A DNA stretch of 64,000 bases from Psychrobacillus glaciei (GCF_008973485.1 NZ_CP031223.1:620001-684000); one strand, 5' to 3'. Counted from the stretch's first letter, positions 50,069 through 58,823 are shown. Numbers and translations are program-made. Notes: generated by a model not told the origin, from the sequence alone.

Positions 50069-51538
50069 TTGTTGAAAATAGAAGGATTATCAGGTGGGTA
50101 CGATCACAGGTTAATCGTAAGAAATGTCTCCTTTGAAGTAGGAAAAGGAGAAATGCTTGGAATTCTTGGCCCAAACGGAAGTGGGAAATCCACATTATTG
50201 AAGTTAATAAGTGGAATTTTGCCAAGAGAGTCTGGTGAAGTTTTTATTGACGGTAAATCTTTAACGTCCTATTCATCGAAAGAGCTCGCTAAAAAAATGG
50301 CGGTGCTTCCCCAATTACATAGTCATGCATTCTCCCATACAGTGAGAGATACCGTTTCGCTTGGTCGGTATCCTCATCAAAGTGGTTGGTTTTCTTCGTG
50401 GTCCAAAGAAGACGAAGCAGCTGTTGTTGAGGCGATGAAACTAACAGCAATGGAAAAATACGAGCATCAACTATTAGATCTATTGTCTGGTGGCGAACAA
50501 CAGCGTGTATTTGTTGCCCAAGCACTTGCGCAACAAGCTCCAATTCTGTTGCTCGATGAACCAACAAATCATTTAGACATAGCACACCAAAAGCAACTGC
50601 TTGATACAATCAAAACCCAAGCTATTGAAAAAGGAATTACGATTGTTAGTGTATTTCATGACATAAATCTTGCTTCTATTTACTGTGATCGACTGTTATT
50701 AATGGATCATGGAGAAATAAAAGCAATCGGTGCCCCGCATGAAGTAGTGACGAAAAATCAAATTGAAACAGTGTATGAAGCTCGTGTCAGTACAAATCCG
50801 CACCCGGAGCGTCCAAAACCACAAATTACCATTCTTCCAGATGTGAATGAAAAGAAGGATGACAAACGAATAACAGCTGAAAACTTTCAAGTTACTGGAG
50901 ATTTAGTCATATTCCAAGCGGAAACTCAGCTGAAAACTTGGTCCTCTGCGGTAATAAATGCAGGAAGTGGCTGGTATAAAAACTTCGTGAACAGAAGAGT
51001 AGATGCCAATTATGCATGTGATAATGTGCATGAAGAAATGTTAGCATACCTTGCGAATAATGGATTTTCTGAAGCGGATACAGTTGGCATGATGACCGCA
51101 GTAAATACAAAGGACGCCATAATAAAAGAATATGACACACCATTTGGTAGCATTGTCATCATGGTTACAGCTGGTGTTGGAAATGCAGTAGACGTATCTA
51201 GAGCTCACGAAGTAGAAATGCTACCAGCAATTGGGACGATTAATACATGGATCATTGTGAACGGAGAGCTTTCGGATGAAGCATTTATTCAATCTGTCAT
51301 AACGGCAACAGAAGCTAAAACAAAAGCATTATCTTTCGAACAAGTGAAAGATCCACGTACCGGAACAATTGCGACAGGCACATCCACCGATAGCGTATTA
51401 GTAGCAGCGACGCAACGTGGAATGTCTATACCATACGCAGGTCCTATTACGGAAATCGGCAAAAAAATTGGACAAGGCGTATACGAATGCACAGTAGAAG
51501 CAATCCAAATTTACAAAAAAGCGAAAGGCTGGGTGTAA
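50069..51538 (+). CDS. btuD: Fusion of cobalamin ABC ATPase (BtuD) and adenosylcobinamide amidohydrolase (CbiZ)
   Basis: A 489-residue two-domain protein. Residues 1-250 form an ABC ATPase: Walker A 'GPNGSGKST', signature 'LSGGEQQR', Walker B 'ILLLDEP'. From about residue 270 a CbiZ domain follows ('TWSSAVINAGSGWYKNFVNR', 'VGMMTAVNTKDA', 'GTINTWIIVN', 'GTSTDSVLVAA'). CbiZ hydrolyses the amide arm of cobinamide to give cobyric acid, so imported foreign corrinoids are remodelled at the point of entry. The first TTG at 50069 follows GGGAGG at eight bases; a second TTG is the next codon. BtuD-CbiZ fusions are known in Bacilli. Confidence 0.93.
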   Translation: MLKIEGLSGGYDHRLIVRNVSFEVGKGEMLGILGPNGSGKSTLLKLISGILPRESGEVFIDGKSLTSYSSKELAKKMAVLPQLHSHAFSHTVRDTVSLGRYPHQSGWFSSWSKEDEAAVVEAMKLTAMEKYEHQLLDLLSGGEQQRVFVAQALAQQAPILLLDEPTNHLDIAHQKQLLDTIKTQAIEKGITIVSVFHDINLASIYCDRLLLMDHGEIKAIGAPHEVVTKNQIETVYEARVSTNPHPERPKPQITILPDVNEKKDDKRITAENFQVTGDLVIFQAETQLKTWSSAVINAGSGWYKNFVNRRVDANYACDNVHEEMLAYLANNGFSEADTVGMMTAVNTKDAIIKEYDTPFGSIVIMVTAGVGNAVDVSRAHEVEMLPAIGTINTWIIVNGELSDEAFIQSVITATEAKTKALSFEQVKDPRTGTIATGTSTDSVLVAATQRGMSIPYAGPITEIGKKIGQGVYECTVEAIQIYKKAKGWV

Positions 51539-51541
51539 ATA

Positions 51542-52501
51542 ATGGGTCCGCATATTATTGCGATAGCAATTGGTCTACTAGTAGACAGAATCATCGGGGA
51601 CCCACCAAATTGGCCACATCCTGTACGATGGATCGGTTCCCTAATTTCGAAACTCACAGACTGGCTGAATAAAGGAATGGCTCGAAAAGCGAAAGGATTT
51701 CTACTTGTTATCCTAGTCGTTGGAATCACATTCTTTAGTACAGTTGCTATTTTAATCGGTGCGTATTCCATTAATATATGGGTTGGAATTGCAGTTGAGA
51801 GTATTTTAATCGCCTCGGGACTTGCACAAAAAAGTCTAAAAGAAGCGGCAATGGATGTATATAAACCTTTAATGGCAAAAGATTTACCTGTTGCAAGACA
51901 AAAACTTTCGTGGATTGTCGGTCGTGATACAGAAGAATTAGACGAGAAGGAAATTACAAGGGGTGTCGTAGAAACGGTATCTGAAAACATAAGCGACGGA
52001 ATTACTGCCCCACTTTTTTATGCATTTCTTTTTGCCGGTGCACCAGGGCTGTGGTTGTATAAAGCAATAAATACACTCGATTCCATGGTAGGCTACAAAA
52101 ATGAAAAGTATGAGGATTTTGGTTTTGCCGCTGCAAAATTAGATGATATTGCAAACTATATTCCAAGCCGTTTAACTGGCTATATTATTATGCTTTGGGG
52201 AAAAAAAGAAAGTGCCTTACCTTTTGGGAAGCGCATGAAAGGCTGGTGGCTTGATGCGAAAAAACATCCAAGTCCAAATAGCGGTTATTTAGAAGCTGCA
52301 ACAGCTTACCAATTAGGAATACAATTAGGTGGAAAAAATACATATAAAGGGGTCGTATCAAATCGAGCGCTAATGGGAGTGGGCGAGGTGGCAATAACAC
52401 CTCACCATATAGTAAGTACAATATCGCATTTGAATACGGCTGTTTTTTTATTTTGGCTTTGGATAATGGTCATTGGAGGGATTTTATTTGTCATTACCTA
52501 A
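51542..52501 (+). CDS. cbiB: Adenosylcobinamide-phosphate synthase CbiB
   Basis: A 319-residue membrane protein with about four helices and the CbiB motifs 'DRIIGDPPNWPHPVRWIGSLI', 'ENISDGITAPLFYAF', 'GLWLYKAINTLDSMVGYKNEKY' and 'PNSGYLEAATAYQLGIQLGG'. It joins cobyric acid to (R)-1-amino-2-propanol phosphate, made by CobD. It reuses the cobyric acid produced by the CbiZ domain encoded just upstream. It begins three bases after the btuD stop. Confidence 0.94.
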   Translation: MGPHIIAIAIGLLVDRIIGDPPNWPHPVRWIGSLISKLTDWLNKGMARKAKGFLLVILVVGITFFSTVAILIGAYSINIWVGIAVESILIASGLAQKSLKEAAMDVYKPLMAKDLPVARQKLSWIVGRDTEELDEKEITRGVVETVSENISDGITAPLFYAFLFAGAPGLWLYKAINTLDSMVGYKNEKYEDFGFAAAKLDDIANYIPSRLTGYIIMLWGKKESALPFGKRMKGWWLDAKKHPSPNSGYLEAATAYQLGIQLGGKNTYKGVVSNRALMGVGEVAITPHHIVSTISHLNTAVFLFWLWIMVIGGILFVIT

Positions 52502-53564
52502 TCACGGAGCAAATGCTCATCACTTATACGAAATTCTCCATATGAAGATGCCTGAAAAGGTGATTGATTTCAGTGAAAATGTCAATCCACTAGGTCCGCC
52601 TGCATTTGTGAAAGAGCGCTGGGAATCGTACGAAGACTTAATCACAAAATACCCAGATCCTCATGGAGAACCATTTTTATCAGCAGCTGCGAACTATCAT
52701 AATGCGCATGTTAAAAACGTTATGGTTGGAAACGGAGCAGCTGAAATATTTGCAAGTCTTGCGAAACGATACGAAAATAAACGGGCTATTTTGATACATC
52801 CGACCTTTTCGGAATATGCAACAACCCTTGCCCCTTATCATGTGTACATAAAAGAAATAATTGCAAAGCAGGGGCTCCCACTAGATGAACTATTCGATGA
52901 AATCGAGTTTGCAGAAGTAATTTATATTTGCAGACCGAATAATCCGACTGGTTATTTGGCTCCTTTAGAAGAAATTATCCAAATTGCAACATATGCGAAG
53001 AGATATAAGTGCGAAGTAATTTTAGATGAAGCATTTCTTGATTTCATTGATGAAAGGGAATCATTTATTCCTTATTTGAATAAATTTCCGAATGTCATTG
53101 TCGTGCGTTCGATGACGAAAATGTATGCGATTCCTGGATTGCGACTTGGTTATGCGATAACGAGTGAATCAATTGTTAACGAAACTCGTTCAAAAATGCC
53201 GCACTGGAATAGCAATGCAATTGCAACAACGATTGGTGCAGCGTGTTTACAAGAAGAGGAATACCGTTTACGGGCAATTTCATATGCCAAGGAAATGCGT
53301 GAGCAATTTAGTACTTTTCTTGAAAAGTGGAACTGTGTTGTGCTTCCGTCTAGGACGAATTTTCTTTGTTTTCAACTACCAGTTCCAACTAAATCAAGCG
53401 AATTCTTTCTGTCTTTACTAGCAAAAGGTTGCGTACTACGTCATACCGAGAATTTTAAAGGGCTTGATGGAAAATGGTTTCGAGTGGGAATGAAAGAAAA
53501 ATCGCAAATGGGGTACTTACGGAAGGAGATGACCGCATGGTTCGAGGGAAACTTGTCTTCATAA
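52488..53564 (+). CDS. cobD: L-threonine-O-3-phosphate decarboxylase (CobD)
   Basis: A 358-residue class II aminotransferase-fold PLP enzyme. 'DFSENVNPLGPP' near residue 28, 'YICRPNNPTG', 'DEAFLDF' and the Schiff-base Lys in 'RSMTKMYAIPGLRLGYAI'. By fold alone it could be a histidinol-phosphate aminotransferase; its place between cbiB and cobU makes CobD, which supplies aminopropanol phosphate for CbiB, the clear choice. The TTG at 52488 follows GGAGGG; it overlaps cbiB by 14 bases. Confidence 0.9.
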   Translation: MSLPNHGANAHHLYEILHMKMPEKVIDFSENVNPLGPPAFVKERWESYEDLITKYPDPHGEPFLSAAANYHNAHVKNVMVGNGAAEIFASLAKRYENKRAILIHPTFSEYATTLAPYHVYIKEIIAKQGLPLDELFDEIEFAEVIYICRPNNPTGYLAPLEEIIQIATYAKRYKCEVILDEAFLDFIDERESFIPYLNKFPNVIVVRSMTKMYAIPGLRLGYAITSESIVNETRSKMPHWNSNAIATTIGAACLQEEEYRLRAISYAKEMREQFSTFLEKWNCVVLPSRTNFLCFQLPVPTKSSEFFLSLLAKGCVLRHTENFKGLDGKWFRVGMKEKSQMGYLRKEMTAWFEGNLSS

Positions 53565-54067
53565 CCGGGGGTGTGCGAAGCGGAAAAAGTAGCTTTGCCG
53601 AACATTATTTAATGAAAGAGCAAGTAAAACGAAATGTGTATGTCGCTTCTGGAGTAGCAGTAGATGGTGAAATGAAGGAACGAATTAAGAGACATCAAAA
53701 CGATCGTGAAAATTATCCAGTCGAATGGGCGACTATCGAGCAACCACGATACATCGAACAAATACTTCCGTATATTCAAGAAGGAGACGGCATCCTGTGG
53801 GACTGTGTCACCACTTGGCTTGCCAATGAACTTTATAATAATGATATGGAAAAAGTCGAAAAGGCACTATTTGAAACAATCGAATATTTAATGCACAAAG
53901 CAAAAGTAATTGTCATTGTTTCCAATGAAGTGCTTGATGAACCTTTATCGAAATACGAAAGCGTCGTCCTATATCAAAAATGGATTGGACGAATTCACCA
54001 ACAACTCGTTGCGAAAGCAGATCATGCTTTTGAAATGGAATATGGATTAAGTCATCAGTGGAAATGA
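53537..54067 (+). CDS. cobU: Adenosylcobinamide kinase / guanylyltransferase (CobU)
   Basis: A 176-residue P-loop protein: 'ITGGVRSGKSSFAEHYL' (Walker A, residues 9-25), 'YVASGVAVDGEMKERIKRHQ' with the His that takes GMP, 'WDCVTTWLANEL' and 'VIVSNEV'. It phosphorylates adenosylcobinamide and links GMP to it. The C-terminal loop lacks the common GIVPE stretch and reads 'LDEPLSKYESVVLYQ' instead, so it is somewhat divergent. The ATG at 53537 follows AAGGAGATG and overlaps cobD by 28 bases. Confidence 0.9.
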   Translation: MVRGKLVFITGGVRSGKSSFAEHYLMKEQVKRNVYVASGVAVDGEMKERIKRHQNDRENYPVEWATIEQPRYIEQILPYIQEGDGILWDCVTTWLANELYNNDMEKVEKALFETIEYLMHKAKVIVIVSNEVLDEPLSKYESVVLYQKWIGRIHQQLVAKADHAFEMEYGLSHQWK

Positions 54068-54076
54068 GGAATAGTT

Positions 54077-54898
54077 GTGAAAGGATTAATGGTGCAAGGC
54101 ACAGCTTCTAGTGTCGGAAAAAGCTTGGTATGTACAGCAATTTGTCGACTACTTGCGAACGAAGGAAAACGAGTAGCACCTTTCAAATCACAAAACATGT
54201 CTAGCTTAAGCATTCATACAGAAGACAATTTAGAGATTAGCGTTTCCCAAGCTTTGCAAGCAAGAGCTGCAAAAACTCCTTATTTAACGGAGATGAACCC
54301 AATATTATTGAAACCTACAGGCAACATGGAAACAGACATTATTATTCTTGGCAAAAAAGAAAACAAAATGAATGGCATGCACTACCGACAGCACTATTTT
54401 GAAGAAGGTCAAAAGCTTATAAAAAACAGTTTACAAACACTGTCCAGTTCCTTTGAATACTTAATTTTAGAAGGTGCAGGCAGTCCTGTTGAAATGAATC
54501 TGAGAGACCGTGAACTTGTGAATATGCGGGTTGCCGATTTAGCAGATGTTCCTGTTTTATTAGTTGCCAATATTGAGTATGGTGGTGTGTTTGCATCTAT
54601 CATTGGAACGCTTGCATTATTACCTGAAGAACAAAGAGCTCGTGTGAAAGGAATCGTTATTAATAAGTTTCAAGGGGACGTTTCGTTATTCCAAGATGGA
54701 ATTGATTTCATCGAATCGTATACAGGCGTGGATGTATTAGGGGTTATTCCTTATTTTCCAAATGAATTGGAGGAGGAAGACGGGGAAGTTAAAAATAATC
54801 AACTTGCGTCCGATGAACAAATAAATGAGTGGGCTCTCCATTTTAAAGAGTTTGTCAAATGGGATAAAGTGAAGGCCATTTTAGAAGGGGATGTGTAA
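54077..54898 (+). CDS. Cobyric acid synthase-like protein lacking the glutaminase domain
   Basis: A 273-residue protein that matches the N-terminal dethiobiotin-synthetase-like half of CobQ/CbiP: 'VQGTASSVGKS' (P-loop), 'APFKSQNMS', 'MNPILLKPTGNMETDIII', 'LILEGAGSPVEMNLRDREL' and 'GGVFASIIGTLALLP'. Complete CobQ is about 500 residues with a C-terminal class I glutaminase; here the protein stops after a short helical tail ('HFKEFVKWDKVKAIL'), and cobS starts at the very next base. The loss is clean, with no remnant. It may use ammonia, act with a glutaminase in trans, or have another role. Confidence 0.85.
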   Translation: MKGLMVQGTASSVGKSLVCTAICRLLANEGKRVAPFKSQNMSSLSIHTEDNLEISVSQALQARAAKTPYLTEMNPILLKPTGNMETDIIILGKKENKMNGMHYRQHYFEEGQKLIKNSLQTLSSSFEYLILEGAGSPVEMNLRDRELVNMRVADLADVPVLLVANIEYGGVFASIIGTLALLPEEQRARVKGIVINKFQGDVSLFQDGIDFIESYTGVDVLGVIPYFPNELEEEDGEVKNNQLASDEQINEWALHFKEFVKWDKVKAILEGDV

Positions 54899-55648
54899 AT
54901 GAAGGGCTTGTTATTAGCACTTCAATTTTTCACCATCATTCCTGTGCATAAAAATTTACCAATGGAAAAGCAGCAAATCTCAGTAATGTATAGCCTGTTC
55001 CCCTGGATTGGTGCTAGTATTGGGGCATTTGCTAGTATATCGCTCTATTTTGAATGGAGTACGTTGATGACGGGGTTTACCGTTGTATTTCTAGGAATCC
55101 TTTTATCGGGTGGTCTCCATATGGATGGGTTTATTGACACTTCCGATGCATTTTTCTCGTATAAGGATCGACTGAAGCGATTAGAGATTCTAGATGATCC
55201 CCGAGTCGGAGCTTTTGGAGTAATGGCAGTTGTTTTATTGGTCATCGGAAAAGTGATTATTGTTTCTGAAGTGTTGGCAGCCGAATCGTTTCACGGGATT
55301 TTTATCTTGCTTATCCCTTTTTTCTCGAGGGCAATATTAACGATGCTATTCGGGTTAACGAGAAGCGCGAAAGAGAGTGGACTTGCTCACTTTTTTAAGC
55401 AAAAAATGAATGTAAATGTTGTTTTACTTACAACTTTATGTAATTTTTTTATTGGGTTATTCCTAATAGGTTGGTTTACGGATTGGTTAATTGCAATCAC
55501 ATTTGCTACAGTTTTAATCGTATTTATTTGTTTATTTCGACGATGGGCATGGAAGAACTTTGGTGGAATTACGGGGGATTTGCTTGGGGCAAGTGTGGAA
55601 GTTTCGGAGGTGGTACTATGGATGACCCTTTTACTATTACTCTCATAA
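54899..55648 (+). CDS. cobS: Adenosylcobinamide-GDP ribazoletransferase (cobalamin synthase)
   Basis: A 249-residue membrane enzyme with about six helices. CobS motifs: 'LQFFTIIPV' at the N-terminus, 'GGLHMDGFIDTSDAF' with metal-binding Asp, and 'DPRVGAFGVMAVVL'. It joins AdoCbi-GDP to alpha-ribazole (phosphate) in the last assembly step. Its ATG directly abuts the stop of the CobQ-like gene, and it overlaps cobC by 31 bases. Confidence 0.93.
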   Translation: MKGLLLALQFFTIIPVHKNLPMEKQQISVMYSLFPWIGASIGAFASISLYFEWSTLMTGFTVVFLGILLSGGLHMDGFIDTSDAFFSYKDRLKRLEILDDPRVGAFGVMAVVLLVIGKVIIVSEVLAAESFHGIFILLIPFFSRAILTMLFGLTRSAKESGLAHFFKQKMNVNVVLLTTLCNFFIGLFLIGWFTDWLIAITFATVLIVFICLFRRWAWKNFGGITGDLLGASVEVSEVVLWMTLLLLLS

Positions 55649-56217
55649 GACATTTGCCGACGAATGGGAATCGAGAGAAAAAATATATCGGTTGGACCGA
55701 TGAATCGATTATTTCTGGAATCAAAACAAAAAAAACTTCCACTGAAATTAACCAAGTTACTGGTAGCGATTTGGTTCGCTGCAAGCAAACAGCAGAACAG
55801 TTATTCCATGGAATTCCTTATGTTGCAAATGCAAATTTTCGAGAATGCTCCTTTGGTGATTGGGAAGAAAAAACATATAATGAATTAAAAGAGGATACAT
55901 TTTATAAGGCTTGGCTTGAAAATCCCCGGGAAGTGGCTCCACCAAATGGCGAGTCACTGGCAAACATGGAAGAGCGTGTGCTCAAAGGGTTTTATGATGT
56001 GGTAGAAAAATTTGAACTGCCTGTTATAGTGACGCATGGCGGGCCAACTCGATTTTTATTAACAAAGTTTGCAGATGTTGAAAAGAGTTTTTGGAATTGG
56101 GATGTGCCCCATGGGTGTATGTATAAACTGCAATGGAAAGATAAAAAAGACGTACTGGAGGGAAAGCGGTGCATGTCATTTTCGGTGGAGCATTTAATGG
56201 AAAGCGCACTTATGTAG
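55618..56217 (+). CDS. cobC: Alpha-ribazole phosphatase (histidine phosphatase family)
   Basis: A 199-residue histidine phosphatase: catalytic R11-H12 in 'TLIRHLPTNGN', 'CKQTAEQLF', 'FREC-SFGDWE', and the second His in 'VTHGGPTRFLL'. It removes phosphate from alpha-ribazole-5'-phosphate or from adenosylcobalamin phosphate. The ATG at 55618 follows CGGAGGTGG; in-frame codons further upstream belong to cobS sequence. It overlaps the following short cobU-like gene by 49 bases. Confidence 0.88.
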   Translation: MDDPFTITLIRHLPTNGNREKKYIGWTDESIISGIKTKKTSTEINQVTGSDLVRCKQTAEQLFHGIPYVANANFRECSFGDWEEKTYNELKEDTFYKAWLENPREVAPPNGESLANMEERVLKGFYDVVEKFELPVIVTHGGPTRFLLTKFADVEKSFWNWDVPHGCMYKLQWKDKKDVLEGKRCMSFSVEHLMESALM

Positions 56218-56579
56218 AACATCTTGTTCACGGGCGAAGCGTACAGTGGATGGATGCCGCGGAAGATATTCCAGTTTTATTGCCACAAACAGAAGTAATT
56301 GTTGTAGTTGGGGTAGAAAATATGATGGAACCTGAGTTGAACAAGTTACTCGAGCAGCTAGAACAATGGGGAGAACAAGCTGAAGTTATAGTTATTGCAA
56401 CAGAAATTGGACGTGGAATTGTACCGATGGAAGCAAGCTTACGACAGTTGCGAGATGAAGTCGGAAGATTTTATCAACATCTTTTTACAAAAGCGGACCG
56501 AGTAACACGAATTTGGTATGGAATTGCACAAACAATAAAGGGAGATGATTGGGATGAAAATTTACACAAAAACGGGTGA
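56169..56579 (+). CDS. Short second CobU-like protein
   Basis: A 136-residue protein that keeps the ends of the CobU fold. It has a P-loop-like 'IFGGAFNGKRTYVEHL' at the N-terminus and 'VIVIATEIGRGIVPMEASLRQLRDEVG' plus 'KADRVTRIWYGIAQTIKG' at the C-terminus, the latter being the GIVPE region missing from the other CobU (53537). The middle, including the GMP-accepting His region, is shortened. It may complement the longer CobU or be a diverged paralogue. The start is GTG at 56169, inside cobC, with an upstream GGAGGGAAA. Confidence 0.75.
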   Translation: MHVIFGGAFNGKRTYVEHLVHGRSVQWMDAAEDIPVLLPQTEVIVVVGVENMMEPELNKLLEQLEQWGEQAEVIVIATEIGRGIVPMEASLRQLRDEVGRFYQHLFTKADRVTRIWYGIAQTIKGDDWDENLHKNG

Positions 56580-57144
56580 CAAAGGGCAAACAGGATTAAT
56601 CGGAGGAAGAACAGACAAAGATGATATTCGAGTAGAAACATACGGCACGATCGATGAAGTGAATTCGTTTATTGGGAAGGCAATGACTGAATTAGATTCA
56701 ACGATTTTCAAGGACGTTTTAGAGGATTTAGAAACGATTCAACATGAATTATTCGACTGTGGTGGAGACTTAGCGAATGTATCGAATCGCCGAGTATATA
56801 AAATGACGGACGAACCGATTGAAGCAATGGAAAAACGTATTGATGTGCTTGTAGAAGAAGGCCCAGTGCTAGAACGATTCATTTTACCAGGTGGAACGTC
56901 AGCTGCTGCAACACTTCATATTGCTCGCACAATTACAAGACGTGCAGAGCGTCAAATGGTCACATTGATGAAAACAGAAGAAGATGTGCCGGCGGTTGTG
57001 CAACGCTATTTGAATCGCTTATCTGATTATTTATTCGCAGCAGCACGTGTCGCTAATGCGCGAGAAAAGGTGTCGGATGTAGAATATTTACGCAGTGCAA
57101 AAGTATTTAAAAATGTAGGAAGCGTAAAAGAAGAGGGGAAGTAA
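56554..57144 (+). CDS. pduO: Corrinoid adenosyltransferase, PduO type
   Basis: A 196-residue PduO-family enzyme: ATP-binding N-terminus 'MKIYTKTGDKGQTGLIGG', 'TYGTIDEVNSFIG', and the helix 'RTITRRAERQMVTLM' with 'YLNRLSDYLFAAAR'. It adds the 5'-deoxyadenosyl group to cob(I)alamin or cobinamide, needed before CobU can act. The ATG at 56554 follows GGGAGATG; it overlaps the upstream gene by 26 bases. Confidence 0.94.
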   Translation: MKIYTKTGDKGQTGLIGGRTDKDDIRVETYGTIDEVNSFIGKAMTELDSTIFKDVLEDLETIQHELFDCGGDLANVSNRRVYKMTDEPIEAMEKRIDVLVEEGPVLERFILPGGTSAAATLHIARTITRRAERQMVTLMKTEEDVPAVVQRYLNRLSDYLFAAARVANAREKVSDVEYLRSAKVFKNVGSVKEEGK

Positions 57145-57149
57145 CTGCA

Positions 57150-57632
57150 ATGAAGCTTCGCTTACTAACGCTCGCAGCAATGTTTGCAGCATTATGTGCC
57201 ATTGGTGCATTCGTGAAAATCCCAGTAGGTATTGGGAGCGCTGCGCTTGATACCGTTCCAGCACTTGTATCCGCTGCATTTTTACCACCTGTTTATGCAG
57301 GAGCTGCATCTCTAATTGGTCATTTATCTTCGTCCCTTTATGCAGGATTTCCTTTAGGACCATTGCATTTATTAATTGGTGCGGAAATGTTTATTATATT
57401 ATTTATATTTACGAAACTTCATCAAGCGGGATTGCATATATGGAAATGGATATTTTTTATATTTGCAAATAGTGTCATTGCAACACTTCCTTTTTATTGG
57501 ATCATTTCGCCAGCATTTTTTGTTGCGGTTTTACCCGGAATTACAATTGCAACTATTTTGAATGCTGGAATTGCGATGATTGTCTCTCCAGTAGTTGTGC
57601 GGGTAATGGATAGAGTGAAAACCCATGCGTAA
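57150..57632 (+). CDS. cblT: ECF transporter S component, CblT-like (alpha-ribazole uptake)
   Basis: A 160-residue membrane protein with about five helices and the ECF S-component start 'LAAMFAALCAIGAFVKIPVG', whose AAxxxA-type first helix contacts the shared T subunit. The A, A' and T subunits must be encoded elsewhere. Firmicutes B12 operons contain CblT beside the alpha-ribazole kinase CblS, which is exactly the arrangement here, so alpha-ribazole is the probable substrate. It starts five bases after pduO and overlaps cblS. Confidence 0.82.
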   Translation: MKLRLLTLAAMFAALCAIGAFVKIPVGIGSAALDTVPALVSAAFLPPVYAGAASLIGHLSSSLYAGFPLGPLHLLIGAEMFIILFIFTKLHQAGLHIWKWIFFIFANSVIATLPFYWIISPAFFVAVLPGITIATILNAGIAMIVSPVVVRVMDRVKTHA

Positions 57633-58287
57633 TGCGGTTTTATTGCCAAATGGTTTTGTCGTCACAACTGATAATTCAGCAGCGATTGGTGAAAAAGCAG
57701 CTGATGTTGTACGCGTAGATGATGAAGTTGTTGCTTATTTTGCTGCAAGAGTCGCACTGATGGAGCAGTGGACAGCTGGGGCATTTCCCATCTCCATTAT
57801 AGTGCATAACTTTTCAGGCAATAAAAGCTGGGAAAAATATAAAGCTGGGATACAGAAAGTATTTTATGAGTTAGAGCAGCCTTGCCCTGAGATTACCGGA
57901 AGTACCGAATCCAACATGGAAACGCTGCAATCTGCTATGGCAGTCACGATGATTGGTGAGCGTAAAAAAGAAAGTAACTTGGTATGTAAATGGTATGTAT
58001 ACGGAAAACCGTGCGTCGGTGAAGAAGTACTCATGGATTTAGAAAAAATTGCGGATATAAAGAAGATTTGGGATGGAATCACTAGTGGACTAGTGAAGCG
58101 TATATGGCCAGTTGGTTCTGCTGGAATAAAAGAGGAATGCCAACGACTAGGATTAAACTGCAATCTGAACGACTGGGACATTTTGAAATCCGCAGGACCG
58201 GCAACATCTGTAGTACTTGGAATTTCTCCTGATCGAATAATAGAAGCAAAAGTGCATTTTGGAAAGTATTTTGAAGAGATTAATTGA
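57625..58287 (+). CDS. cblS: Alpha-ribazole kinase CblS
   Basis: A 220-residue protein with 'VVTTDNSAAIGEKAADVVRV' near the start, 'YFAARVALMEQWTAGAFPISIIVHN' and 'EITGSTESNMETLQSAMAVT', a pattern related to the AIR-synthase/ThiL-like fold of CblS. CblS phosphorylates alpha-ribazole, bypassing CobT-type base activation. There is no cobT in this operon, so the CblT-CblS route fits. Last gene of the riboswitch operon, followed by a strong terminator. Confidence 0.85.
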   Translation: MRNAVLLPNGFVVTTDNSAAIGEKAADVVRVDDEVVAYFAARVALMEQWTAGAFPISIIVHNFSGNKSWEKYKAGIQKVFYELEQPCPEITGSTESNMETLQSAMAVTMIGERKKESNLVCKWYVYGKPCVGEEVLMDLEKIADIKKIWDGITSGLVKRIWPVGSAGIKEECQRLGLNCNLNDWDILKSAGPATSVVLGISPDRIIEAKVHFGKYFEEIN

Positions 58288-58291
58288 TTTT

Positions 58292-58323
58292 AAAGAGCTA
58301 ACTCACAAAGAGTTAGCTCTTTA
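58292..58323 (+). terminator. Terminator of the cobalamin operon
   Basis: AAAGAGCTAACTC / GAGTTAGCTCTTT, a perfect 13-bp stem with a five-base loop running into TTTATT. The stem word GAGTTAGCTCT also occurs inside the repeat block at 32610. Confidence 0.92.
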
Positions 58324-58395
58324 TTATGAGAAATGGTCTTGCCGGCACAGCATTTGGTCTCTAAGTGCCGTATTACAACAAGTAATGTTAAACAA
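58324..58395. repeat. Intergenic repeat, locus F (inverted copy of locus B)
   Basis: 58351-58381 is the reverse complement of 32119-32149 with one mismatch in 31. Adjacent GAAATGGTCTT and CATTTGGTCTC are two units about 20 bases apart. The remaining sequence to 58740 is A/T-rich, with no feature I can support. Confidence 0.75.
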
Positions 58396-58753
58396 CCCAA
58401 TTTATTTTTCGTGATCATTATATATAAAATGGCCGAGTCAGAAGTGCTGCCGTGTGACCAATTTAGGGAATTCTATTTTTCCTCTTTATTTTGTTAAGAA
58501 AACAACTTATCGAAAGTATAACTTGTATCTCTCAATTGCAAAAAAATAAAAAAACTTCTTTACCTTTGGCATTCTGAAACCTTTACATAGATCTCCAGTT
58601 TATTTTTAAAGTCGATCTATTAAAAATTCGGAAAAATAACATGAAGCTCCTCTTTTTTAGTCCTTGTTTTTATATTTCCGTAAGAATCTACTAAAACTAA
58701 TGGTATTTAAGAACCAAATATAATTTTATTAAGCGCTATAGAAAATCAAAAGG

Positions 58754-58791
58754 CTCCCCAAAAGTTATGGTTAAGGATAACTTTTGGAGAG
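58754..58791 (-). terminator. Terminator after the 179-residue protein gene
   Basis: CTCCCCAAAAGTTAT / ATAACTTTTGGAGAG, a 15-bp stem with one mismatch and an eight-base loop, with a T-rich run on the minus strand after it. Confidence 0.85.
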
Positions 58792-58823
58792 TATCTTTTT
58801 TGAAAAAATTGTCGCAGTCTATT

